NCBI GenBank assembly: GCA_018815145.1
Contig: JAHIYL010000154.1
Coordinates: forward strand, 1 to 7,421
DNA: 7,421 nt
Origin: Nanobdellota archaeon
Lineage (GTDB): Archaea; Nanobdellota; Nanobdellia; Woesearchaeales; GW2011-AR15
Direction: 5' to 3'
In this document: positions 1 to 5,590 of the stretch, piece by piece
Numbering within the stretch: the first letter of the stretch is position 1
Layout: each line of letters opens with the position of its first letter
Notes under the pieces: model-generated
Told to the model about the DNA's origin: nothing
Databases searched by the model: none
The model's input: only the letters and a program-made list of their open reading frames with translations
Translations under genes and position numbers: made by a program

Positions 1-33
1 AAACTATGAGTTTATACATATAAACTGTGAGTT
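1..33 (+). promoter_or_regulatory. Promoter and operator-like repeats before the MNT gene
   Basis: Two 12-bp direct repeats, AAACTATGAGTT (1-12) and AAACTGTGAGTT (22-33), match at 11 of 12 positions and are 9 bp apart. Across them lies an inverted repeat with perfect 8-bp arms, AGTTTATA (9-16) and TATAAACT (19-26). The TATA-like core (about 12-20) is roughly 20-25 bp before the ATG at 37, so the transcript would be leaderless or nearly so. Repeats overlapping a TATA box suggest a repressor site. The next gene has an N-terminal helix-turn-helix, so autoregulation is plausible (inference). The left edge may be cut by the window. Confidence 0.5.
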
Positions 34-36
34 GCT

Positions 37-633
37 ATGCAAGATGTTACAGAAAACGAAATGAGAATTGCCTTAAAGATATTTAAGGATTTTACGAGAA
101 AATATAATGCCAATAATCTCGCAAAAGAAACCAATCTTACCTCAATGGGTGTTCTAAAAATCCTTAATCGTTTGGAACAGCAAAAAATCATCAGATTTGA
201 GCAAGTGGGAAAGGCAAAGATTGCCCATATTGACTATTCCAATGAGTATGCAAAGCATTTTATCCTATTTTTATTACAGCGAGAAGCAGAAACTAGCAAT
301 GCTCGAGTAAAACGATGGGTAACAGAAGTGAAGAAACTCCAAGACTATGCAACTTTCGGAGTAATGTTTGGCTCGGTTTTACACAAAGATTCTTTTCAAG
401 ATGTTGACCTTCTTGTAGTATTGCCACAAAAGAATGTGCCTGAATTATCGCAAAAAGTCGAAGAGATTAATAGGTTGAATACTAAATGCATTCATATGGT
501 CAAGCAATCAATTCAAGATATAACGAGTAATCTACTCGAACAGGATTCAATTATTGTAGATGCGTTGCGTGAGGGTGTTGTAGTGTTTGGGTATGAAGAT
601 TTGTTTGAGGTGATGAAAAGTGTCACACGTTAA
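37..633 (+). CDS. HTH-nucleotidyltransferase (MNT) protein, antitoxin-type partner of HEPN
   Basis: The 198-aa protein has two parts. Residues about 9-65 form a winged helix-turn-helix. Residues about 100-185 form a minimal nucleotidyltransferase of the DNA polymerase beta superfamily: FGSVLHKDSFQDVDLLVVLP contains the family signature G-S-x8-D-x-D, with G112-S113 and metal-binding D122 and D124. In known HEPN/MNT pairs the MNT protein acts as antitoxin, in some cases by adenylylating the HEPN toxin; here this is inferred from the neighbour. The gene overlaps the HEPN gene by 14 nt, so the two are translationally coupled. The HTH could bind the repeats just upstream of the start. The ATG at 37 fits a leaderless transcript. 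The domain call is confident; the exact function is inferred. Confidence 0.85.
   Translation: MQDVTENEMRIALKIFKDFTRKYNANNLAKETNLTSMGVLKILNRLEQQKIIRFEQVGKAKIAHIDYSNEYAKHFILFLLQREAETSNARVKRWVTEVKKLQDYATFGVMFGSVLHKDSFQDVDLLVVLPQKNVPELSQKVEEINRLNTKCIHMVKQSIQDITSNLLEQDSIIVDALREGVVVFGYEDLFEVMKSVTR
607..614 (+). promoter_or_regulatory. Shine-Dalgarno site setting the GTG start of the HEPN gene
   Basis: GAGGTGAT lies inside the end of the MNT gene, 5 nt before GTG 620. It is a near-perfect complement of the archaeal 16S 3' end. It supports GTG 620 over the out-of-frame ATG at 613, which overlaps the site itself. Confidence 0.7.
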
Positions 634-1075
634 TCACAAGGTTAAGTGGTGTTTGAAAAAGGCAGAGAAAGAACTTCAAGAAGGAAACAAGCACAGAGGT
701 TTGGTAAAAAAGAATCCTGATCTTGCATTAGCTCGAAAACACATCTTAAAGGCAGAGCATAACCTACAAGCAGTGGTTCGTTTTAAGGAAATTGACTTTT
801 CTGATTGGTCAGCACCTGCCACGTTTTATTCTATTTATCATTCTTTGCTTGCTGTACTTGTGAAGCTAGGATATGAGAGTAGAAACCAAGAATGTACTTT
901 TGCTTTGATTTATCAACTCATTGAAACCAAACAAGTTAATCTTGATGCAAAGCTCATTTCCGAGATTAATGCCATGCAACCTGAGGAAGCGCATGAGAAG
1001 CCAACGATTGTGGATGTGCGAGAAAGCGAGCAATATTGTGTGAGTTTGAGCCTTGAGGACAATACGTACAATTGA
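620..1075 (+). CDS. HEPN-domain protein (toxin-type), apparently cut short by an in-frame TGA
   Basis: This 151-aa alpha-helical protein has the typical HEPN central segment, APATFYSIYHSLLAVLVKLG (residues about 65-84), followed by ESRNQECTFALI. It is encoded next to an MNT gene, the usual arrangement of HEPN/MNT toxin-antitoxin modules. HEPN proteins of this type are often ribonucleases with an R-x4-6-H site. I see candidate arginines (R88, R134) but no histidine at the expected spacing, so RNase activity is uncertain. After the TGA at 1073 the same frame continues for 18 codons (LLSIAKEILDQVKVFIEE) to a second TGA at 1130. That tail is an amphipathic helix of the kind that closes this family, so the gene looks truncated by a nonsense change. 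The start is GTG 620, supported by a strong SD. Confidence 0.75.
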   Translation: MSHVNHKVKWCLKKAEKELQEGNKHRGLVKKNPDLALARKHILKAEHNLQAVVRFKEIDFSDWSAPATFYSIYHSLLAVLVKLGYESRNQECTFALIYQLIETKQVNLDAKLISEINAMQPEEAHEKPTIVDVRESEQYCVSLSLEDNTYN

Positions 1076-1132
1076 CTGCTGTCTATTGCTAAAGAAATTT
1101 TAGATCAGGTGAAAGTGTTTATTGAAGAATGA
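1076..1132 (+). pseudogene. Detached C-terminal helix of the HEPN gene
   Basis: This is 18 sense codons plus TGA, in the same frame and directly after the HEPN stop. The translation LLSIAKEILDQVKVFIEE resembles the final helix of HEPN proteins. It has no start of its own. It is either the lost end of the HEPN protein or is reached by readthrough. Confidence 0.5.
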
Positions 1133-1187
1133 TTGTTTTTGTTTCTCATATGTATATGGAGACCTAAAATAGTGGCATTCCTCCTTG

Positions 1188-1204
1188 TTTTATCGACGAT
1201 AAAA
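1188..1204. terminator. Palindrome between convergent genes, possible bidirectional terminator
   Basis: TTTTATCG-A-CGATAAAA is a perfect 8-bp inverted repeat around a single base. It lies between the end of the HEPN gene (1132) and the end of the minus-strand membrane-protein gene (1233). Each arm gives a T run on one strand. Its position suggests transcription termination in both directions, but a protein-binding site is also possible. The rest of 1133-1232 holds nothing I can identify. Confidence 0.35.
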
Positions 1205-1232
1205 GTTGTGTTCCACCCGTATTTTCTGGGTG

Positions 1233-2261
1233 TTAATTTTGGAGGAGTTTTTGGAGCTTTTTTTCCACGCTTTTTCGTTGGGTGGTCACACCATATTTGT
1301 TGTATTGTACTACAAGATTTTTGTTTGACACAATGAACATCCAACAGTTTTTGTATTTTCTATTCAATTGTTTGACTTTATCTTGGAATTGCTTTTTTTT
1401 CTTCAGCCATGTTCCTGTTTCAATCTCTAAGGCATAATCTTTTTTGTTATGTATGAATGTGATGTCTGCATCTTTGGTGTCATGTTCTCGCAAGTGTACC
1501 ACTTTGAATTTGTTTTCTAGAAGGTTTTTAACAGACCAGACGAGAAAGGTGTGAGTTTTCGAATGATTGAGCGTTGGTTTTACTAGCACGGTGAGTGTTT
1601 TTTGTTGTTCAACACAATACTCGTTGCATTGAATATATCCTTCATCGTTGAGTACTGCAATTTCTTCAGTTGTGAGATTATCCTTAAGATACACTCTATT
1701 GTTGCGGATGTCAAGATCGTTCTTTATTTCATTATTCTTATCTTCTTTGGTTTGCGCTAATTCTTTTTTCTGTTCTTCTAAATAGCGGATATCTGTTTCT
1801 AATGTTTCTTTGGATGTTCTGAGTTCCTCCAAATTCTCTTTGTACTCTGCTTTTTCAAAATTATCATTCAGCTTACTTAATAGTATACTTACTTTTTTCT
1901 TAAGTGATCGTGGCACAGTATCTCTTGCAATAATTAAGTGAATGTCGTTTTTCATCTCCTGAATTTTTCCCGAAGATAGGGTGTTAAGATTGGTGTTGAT
2001 ATAGTTGTATAACAAGTTGCGGTCTTGACCTTTCTTCCTTTCTTCTACGATATTTTTTGCATAATTTGTGTTGCTCCTTCTTATCATCCGAATAATATTG
2101 ACGCTTAGGATGCTGAGGAAAATGAGTGTGTTTATTGCTTGGTTATGTGATAACTCAGGGAATTGCATAAATTGGATAAAAACAATCACTTGCCATATCA
2201 GATATGCAGTGAGTAATATGTGAATTATCGTACTGGCACAAAACTTTGGTTTTTCAAACAT
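1233..2261 (-). CDS. Membrane-anchored coiled-coil protein with PD-(D/E)XK nuclease-like C-terminus
   Basis: Counting from ATG 2261 the protein has 342 residues. Two hydrophobic segments (about 11-33 and 43-60) should anchor it in the membrane. A charged helical region (about 125-182) looks like a coiled coil. The C-terminal domain (about 230-320) contains DADI (D263, D265), then ALEIETGT (E279, E281), then a lysine-rich stretch. That D...E-x-E pattern resembles restriction-endonuclease-fold domains found on archaeal mobile elements, but catalysis is not proven. ATG 2261 sits one base after the recombinase stop, so coupled translation is likely. An upstream in-frame GTG at 2291 would add ten residues overlapping the recombinase; neither start has a convincing SD. 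It is the last gene of the RT-recombinase unit. Its role is unknown; mobility or defence of the element are possibilities. Confidence 0.65.
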   Translation of the reverse strand: MFEKPKFCASTIIHILLTAYLIWQVIVFIQFMQFPELSHNQAINTLIFLSILSVNIIRMIRRSNTNYAKNIVEERKKGQDRNLLYNYINTNLNTLSSGKIQEMKNDIHLIIARDTVPRSLKKKVSILLSKLNDNFEKAEYKENLEELRTSKETLETDIRYLEEQKKELAQTKEDKNNEIKNDLDIRNNRVYLKDNLTTEEIAVLNDEGYIQCNEYCVEQQKTLTVLVKPTLNHSKTHTFLVWSVKNLLENKFKVVHLREHDTKDADITFIHNKKDYALEIETGTWLKKKKQFQDKVKQLNRKYKNCWMFIVSNKNLVVQYNKYGVTTQRKSVEKKLQKLLQN

Positions 2262-2262
2262 T

Positions 2263-2769
2263 TTATTCCCACACTCTCGCAAAATCTTCACATACCCGAA
2301 TCCCTGAATAATTCAGATAAATATCGGTTGTCGTAATGCTACTGTGGCCAAGAATGGCTTGCAAAGCTCTTAGGTTTCCTCCTTTGTGCAAGTAGGTAAC
2401 TGCAAATGTGTGCCTGAGCACGTGCGGGCTAACTGGTTTTCGAATCCTGGCTCGTTCGGCAACGATTTTCACATACTTTTGTATGGTTCTCATAGCTAGG
2501 GGGAACCTGGTTTCTTTTGAAAAGCAGTCCATTATCAAGAGTCTTGCTCGTTTGCTCATTGGAATGACTCGCCTTTTGCCACCCTTTCCTACGAGTGTTA
2601 TGCAATTCCTTTGCCAAGAAATATTATCCTCCTTCAAACCTGCAAGCTCGCTTACTCGCATCCCAGAATCCAATAACACATTGATGACTAGTTCTTCTTC
2701 AAAGTTGTGGCAGGAACTCCGTAAAGCTTGCATTTCATCTTCTTCCAGAGGTTCTCGTTTATATTCCAT
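2263..2769 (-). CDS. Tyrosine recombinase/integrase, catalytic domain only
   Basis: The 168-aa protein is a phage-integrase-family catalytic domain with the full set of active-site residues visible: R38 (SGMRVSEL), a beta-hairpin lysine (K62 or K65 in GKGGKRR), H116 and R119 (SPHVLRHTFA), H142 (LGHSSITTTD), and the probable nucleophile Y151 (DIYLNY). XerA-like archaeal recombinases are usually about 280 aa; the N-terminal DNA-clamping SAM-like domain is missing here. The ATG at 2769 is fixed by a strong SD (AGGTGAT, 2775-2781). The gene lies 88 bp after the RT and next to the membrane nuclease-like gene on the same strand. It may mobilise the DGR cassette or be a remnant. Family assignment is confident; activity without the N-domain is uncertain. 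Confidence 0.88.
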   Translation of the reverse strand: MEYKREPLEEDEMQALRSSCHNFEEELVINVLLDSGMRVSELAGLKEDNISWQRNCITLVGKGGKRRVIPMSKRARLLIMDCFSKETRFPLAMRTIQKYVKIVAERARIRKPVSPHVLRHTFAVTYLHKGGNLRALQAILGHSSITTTDIYLNYSGIRVCEDFARVWE

Positions 2770-2857
2770 GGTGTATCACCTAAGAAGGGATAGGTTGCCT
2801 GACTATAAGAAAGAATGTCGGAGAATGTATATCTTTTTGATGCTTTTTGAATTTCCT
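2770..2857 (-). pseudogene. Short reading frame between RT and recombinase, possible recombinase N-terminal remnant
   Basis: An open minus-strand frame runs through this gap. It starts inside the RT end (ATG 2900) and continues past the recombinase start in another frame. The part in the gap reads VIKEIQKASKRYTFSDILSY and onward to FLGDTP. It could be a frameshifted remnant of the missing N-terminal domain or a leader of no function. I see no convincing family match. Confidence 0.25.
2775..2781 (-). promoter_or_regulatory. Shine-Dalgarno site of the recombinase gene
   Basis: On the minus strand AGGTGAT precedes ATG 2769 by 5 nt. This supports a genuine start at the catalytic domain rather than a random truncation. 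Confidence 0.65.
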
Positions 2858-4429
2858 TTATGACCTGAAATGTTTTTTCTTTTTTTCTGGAAGGATACAT
2901 ATGCGCAGGTGATTGTGGAAGAAGTCTAAGAATTCTTTCTTTCTGAATTGCAGTGTTGGATTTGTTGTGATGAATTTCTGGAATTTTTCTTCACAAGATT
3001 GTCTTTGTTCTTGTTTGCACATACGTTTGCATTTTATGTGTTGAAACCAGGTGATGAGTTCTGGGAGGCTTCTTTGCTTGTTGTGCAGTTTGATGTTGGC
3101 AAGGACGCAGTTGATTTCATCCATGGTGATTCTCGGATCATTCAGTCCTTTATGGATATCTTTGAGATTGTCATTTTCAGAGTGGATGTGTGCTTGTATT
3201 TTCTGAATGGTTTCTTTTGGAAGCACTGCTTTGGGTTTGCATTGGTTGTATTCTATGAGGTTTGCGAAGTGTGACCATACAGTGCCTTCTTTGATGCCTC
3301 TTAATGTAGCGATATCTTTGGCAGTCTTTCCTTTCCGTAGGAGTTGCAGTGTCTTTTGCACAGTAAATTCATTGGTGCTTATGGTAATCTTTTTGTTCAG
3401 GTTTTCTTCTTTTTTGCTTGTCAATTTGATTGTTGTTTCTTCTAGTGGGAATGACTTGTTGAATTGTCTGGTTATGTGTCGTCGGTATTTGTATGTGTTG
3501 GCGTGGGATGCATAAGTGAGCCAGCCTTCAAACTTTTCTACTGCACTTTCTCTTGGCAGCTTGTCCTTCTTATAGTCCTGCGTCATTTTGTTGAATTTCT
3601 TTTCGAATTTGAGCAGGTTCTTTTTTCTGAGCAGTTTATGGTAGAAGAAGATGCGGAATCCCAGAAAACTAACACCATTCTCTAATGTTATGACCTTAGA
3701 CTTTTCAGGATGTAATTCTAATAGCAGTTGCATTTTAAGAAAGTCGTCTACGCTTTTCTTCTGTGACTGCAATATACTCTGTGAAGTGTCAAGTATGACG
3801 AAGTCGTCGACATACCTGCTGTAATATTTTGCTTTGAGGTCATGCTTGATGTACTGGTCGAGTTCGTTGAGGTAGACGTTGGCGAAGAATTGGCTTGTGA
3901 GATTGCCTAGTGGCATTCCCTTTCCTGGAATTGTGCTTTTGTGATTGTTAAGGATTGTCCTTATTAGCCATAGTATGCGGTCGTCCTTTACTTTTCTTTG
4001 AAGGATGCTTATGAGCACTTCGTGATCTACGTTGTCGAAATAATGTTTGATGTCTGCTTTGAGCACAAAGCAATCTCTTGTATTGTTCTTTGAGGTTTTT
4101 CTTGCGAAATGTTCAAATCTCTTGATGGCATTGATCGATCCTTTTCCGAGCCTGTTGGCGTAGCTGTCATAGATGAATTTCTTATCAAACAGTGGTTCTA
4201 TGATGTTACATAACGCGTGATGAATAACTCTGTCTCTGAAGTCACTCTTGCTGATCTTTCTTGTTTTTGGGTCACGAAGTATGAATGTCTCAAGAGGCCT
4301 TGGCTTGTAAGTATGAAACAGGAGTTCAGTCCGCAATTGAGCAAGGTTTTTATCAAGATGCTCTTCAAACTCTATCACATAGGGCTTGAGAGTCTTATGG
4401 CGCCTGGCTTTCTTGAAAGCATACTCCAA
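2858..4429 (-). CDS. DGR reverse transcriptase with C-terminal HTH_40-like domain; 5' end frameshifted at a poly-C/G tract
   Basis: This is the reverse transcriptase of a diversity-generating retroelement; it copies the TR RNA into mutated cDNA that replaces VR. Numbering from TTG 4429 (523 aa): motif A LKADIKHYFD with D126; the DGR-type motif LGNLTSQ (174-180) where most RTs have QGxxxSP; catalytic YVDD (206-209); then LELHPEKSK and FLGFRIF. The region before motif A (DPKTRKI, FRDRVIHHALCNIIEP) also matches DGR RTs. After the RT core, residues about 350-450 look like the HTH_40 domain of RecQ-type helicases (TLQLLRKGKTAKDIATLRGI), followed by a Cys/Lys-rich tail. Conserved N-terminal residues (YEELCSNDNLEYAFKKAR) extend upstream of TTG 4429. 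They join ATG 4496 only if one base of the C10 tract is removed, giving MERPPPTTEQAPKYEELC. The likely full gene is therefore 2858-4496. It is transcribed away from the VP and TR. Confidence 0.93.
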   Translation of the reverse strand: MEYAFKKARRHKTLKPYVIEFEEHLDKNLAQLRTELLFHTYKPRPLETFILRDPKTRKISKSDFRDRVIHHALCNIIEPLFDKKFIYDSYANRLGKGSINAIKRFEHFARKTSKNNTRDCFVLKADIKHYFDNVDHEVLISILQRKVKDDRILWLIRTILNNHKSTIPGKGMPLGNLTSQFFANVYLNELDQYIKHDLKAKYYSRYVDDFVILDTSQSILQSQKKSVDDFLKMQLLLELHPEKSKVITLENGVSFLGFRIFFYHKLLRKKNLLKFEKKFNKMTQDYKKDKLPRESAVEKFEGWLTYASHANTYKYRRHITRQFNKSFPLEETTIKLTSKKEENLNKKITISTNEFTVQKTLQLLRKGKTAKDIATLRGIKEGTVWSHFANLIEYNQCKPKAVLPKETIQKIQAHIHSENDNLKDIHKGLNDPRITMDEINCVLANIKLHNKQRSLPELITWFQHIKCKRMCKQEQRQSCEEKFQKFITTNPTLQFRKKEFLDFFHNHLRICILPEKKKKHFRS

Positions 4430-4478
4430 GTTGTCATTGGAGCAAAGTTCTTCATATTTAGGAGCTTGTTCGGTTGTC

Positions 4479-4488
4479 GGGGGGGGGG
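4479..4488. repeat. Ten-base G (C on coding strand) homopolymer at the RT 5' end
   Basis: Ten consecutive G on the plus strand are C10 on the coding strand, beginning at the third codon after ATG 4496. With ten bases the ATG frame does not match the RT; with nine it does. Such a tract in A+T-rich DNA is typical of phase-variable genes, but is also where sequencing errors occur. Confidence 0.9.
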
Positions 4489-4517
4489 CGTTCCATCAAG
4501 AGTGCATGAAACGATAT

Positions 4518-4535
4518 GGTTTTTTAAACTTTGAG
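4518..4535 (-). promoter_or_regulatory. RT promoter (BRE/TATA)
   Basis: On the minus strand TCAAAG followed by TTTAAAAAA forms a BRE/TATA-like element centred about 4524. A start 25 nt downstream falls near 4499, just before ATG 4496. This independently favours ATG 4496 as the intended RT start, as a near-leaderless transcript. Confidence 0.55.
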
Positions 4536-4600
4536 TCATTCCTTTTCATCATAAACACCACAACACACAGTCAGTTGTTACTTGATAGTGGTTAAAAAAG

Positions 4601-4614
4601 CGAAAGATTTAAAT
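4601..4614 (+). promoter_or_regulatory. Promoter of the DGR variable-protein gene
   Basis: CGAAAG (BRE-like) followed by ATTTAAAT (TATA box, 4607-4614). Transcription would begin about 4636, leaving a short leader that holds the SD. It diverges from the RT promoter across the 4497-4663 intergenic region; the remainder of that region shows nothing else clear. Confidence 0.6.
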
Positions 4615-4651
4615 AGTAGAGTTCATATAATGCTTTATATTTCATGGTTTT

Positions 4652-4657
4652 GGAGGT
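4652..4657 (+). promoter_or_regulatory. Strong Shine-Dalgarno site of the variable protein
   Basis: GGAGGT lies 6 nt before ATG 4664 and settles that start. It suggests efficient translation. Confidence 0.75.
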
Positions 4658-4663
4658 ATAAAA

Positions 4664-5431
4664 ATGAGTAAAATGCAATTATCTGATCGTGTCACAAGGG
4701 AACCTTTCGAGATTTACGAAGGCCCAAATACAAGAGAAATGCCCAAACTCGTCAAAGACGATAGAAGCCCTATCACCATGGCTCAGGTCATGAAGAACAG
4801 GCTTGAGGGCACTTGGTCTCCTGCGGTTGTTCAGAATTGGCGCAACAACTACTGGGACACAGGAGATGGAAGCGTCAGGTACACTGATGGTTCTGGTGTC
4901 ATGATACAAGATGCAGACTACCTCTTAGAACTCAATCCTAAAACTAGACTCACACCAAACAGAGCAGTTGCTCTCGGCGACAGGAAGTTTGAAAAAGGAA
5001 AAGTGCTCTTTTTGCCAAAAGATCGTATTGCACAAGTGAATGGTGTTTATCTTACGGCTGACCAGGCAAAAGATAGTCCTGAATGGCAATTTCTCGCACG
5101 AGAAAAAGAAAACTCTGGACTGCTTGGCGCATACGTAGATATGGTATTCCAAGCAACAGGAAACGATACCAATATGGCATTATATTTCGGAAATCCTGAA
5201 GAAGAGAATTCGGGGCGCCTGTGGTGCATCGTCAGCATCATTCACGGGTCTGATGCCTCCGGCTACAACTACTTCGGCTACAACGATGGGCGTCTTGTCG
5301 GGGTAGCGTCGGAGACGCTCGGAGCGCAAAAAAACGTCATGCCAAATCTTGAAACAAGAATCAGACATCCGTCTGAAATGGTCATCGAGATAGCAGGACA
5401 ACGACGCACCTACCACCTGGACACTGAGTAA
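4664..5431 (+). CDS. DGR target (variable) protein
   Basis: This 255-aa protein is the diversification target. Residues 182-215 are encoded by VR. Within them 13 residues (190, 191, 193-195, 197, 199, 201, 203-206, 208) differ from what the TR would encode, every change stemming from a template adenine. Variable positions are rich in Y, S, G, D and H, as in binding surfaces. The segment from GRLWCI to NDGRLVG resembles C-type-lectin/FGE-like DGR domains, where W and a C-terminal G-R anchor the fold; this fold call is inference. Unlike many targets, about 40 residues follow VR. The N-terminal part (NWRNNYWDTGDGSVRYTDGS, then SPEWQFLARE) recalls archaeal DGR target proteins, though I cannot name a family. 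There is no signal peptide or membrane segment, so it is probably cytoplasmic or carried by a partner. The start is set by a GGAGGT SD. Confidence 0.9.
   Translation: MSKMQLSDRVTREPFEIYEGPNTREMPKLVKDDRSPITMAQVMKNRLEGTWSPAVVQNWRNNYWDTGDGSVRYTDGSGVMIQDADYLLELNPKTRLTPNRAVALGDRKFEKGKVLFLPKDRIAQVNGVYLTADQAKDSPEWQFLAREKENSGLLGAYVDMVFQATGNDTNMALYFGNPEEENSGRLWCIVSIIHGSDASGYNYFGYNDGRLVGVASETLGAQKNVMPNLETRIRHPSEMVIEIAGQRRTYHLDTE
5208..5307 (+). repeat. DGR variable repeat (VR)
   Basis: VR aligns without gaps to TR 5591-5690 at an offset of 383. The first 23 bases (5208-5230) are identical, and so is a 14-base block GGGCGTCTTGTCGG (5288-5301), the probable initiation-of-mutagenic-homing site. Between them 15 mismatches all lie at template A. 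Three more A-only mismatches follow to 5307, after which similarity ends. These last three may be IMH/IMH* differences rather than mutagenesis. Confidence 0.95.
5305..5319 (+). repeat. Hairpin directly after VR
   Basis: AGCGTC-GGA-GACGCT forms a 6-bp GC-rich stem with a 3-nt loop, four bases after the 14-base identical block at the end of VR. A hairpin or cruciform just downstream of the IMH marks the target site in the Bordetella phage DGR and others. It has no counterpart at the TR, as expected for a feature that keeps homing one-way. The bases also encode protein. Confidence 0.7.
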
Positions 5432-5439
5432 AACCAATA

Positions 5440-5471
5440 CCTTTTTATTTCCTTTCTCTCTTTTCTTATTT
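5440..5471 (+). terminator. T-rich terminator after the variable protein
   Basis: A pyrimidine-rich run with several T4-T5 stretches starts nine bases after the stop codon. This is typical of archaeal intrinsic termination. It would separate VP mRNA from the TR RNA. Confidence 0.5.
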
Positions 5472-5497
5472 GTCCCAGCCACGAAGAGTGGTTGGAC
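5472..5497 (+). repeat. Hairpin upstream of the TR (AGCCAC/GTGGTT stem)
   Basis: GTCC pairs with GGAC and AGCCAC with GTGGTT (one G-U pair). One bulged C (5476) and a GAAGA loop complete it. The 10-bp helix follows the T-rich run. The inner stem is repeated in the hairpin at 5907-5949 on the other side of the TR. Confidence 0.6.
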
Positions 5498-5512
5498 TAC
5501 ACGCTGGTCCAC

Positions 5513-5540
5513 TATGGGAACAATTGTTCCTATAAAATAC
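5513..5540 (+). promoter_or_regulatory. Palindrome plus TATA box: likely TR RNA promoter with operator
   Basis: GGAACAATTGTTCC (5517-5530) is a perfect 14-bp palindrome. It extends to 22 bp (5513-5534) with one mismatched pair and runs into the TATA box TATAAAAT (5531-5538). A start about 25 nt on (near 5560) would place the TR some 30 nt into the RNA. The palindrome abuts the TATA box at the BRE position, so a bound protein would control TR transcription (inference). Confidence 0.55.
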
Positions 5541-5590
5541 AGTCGCAACAGAAATGAAGCGACAGTGAAACCATGAAGTGGATGGGCTAC

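Noticed and set aside
620..1075. HEPN protein as the DGR accessory protein Avd
   Set aside because: Although both are small helical proteins, this one pairs with an MNT gene, has HEPN-type sequence, and lies far from the TR on the other side of the RT unit.
1073..1132. UGA recoded as a sense codon in this genome
   Set aside because: The only evidence is this one gene, and a second TGA soon closes the same frame; a nonsense change or read error is simpler.
2948..3685. Plus-strand open frames opposite the RT gene
   Set aside because: They are antisense shadows, rich in F, L, V and C, with no family features, while the minus strand encodes a clear RT with C-terminal domain.
2858..4429. Group II intron or retron RT
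   Set aside because: The LGNLTSQ motif, the A-rich TR and adenine-only VR changes are DGR features; no intron domain V or retron msr/msd structure was seen, and no maturase or HNH domain follows the RT.
2263..4429. RT plus integrase as an RT-Cas1 type CRISPR module
   Set aside because: The integrase is a tyrosine recombinase, not Cas1, and the window has no regularly spaced repeat array.
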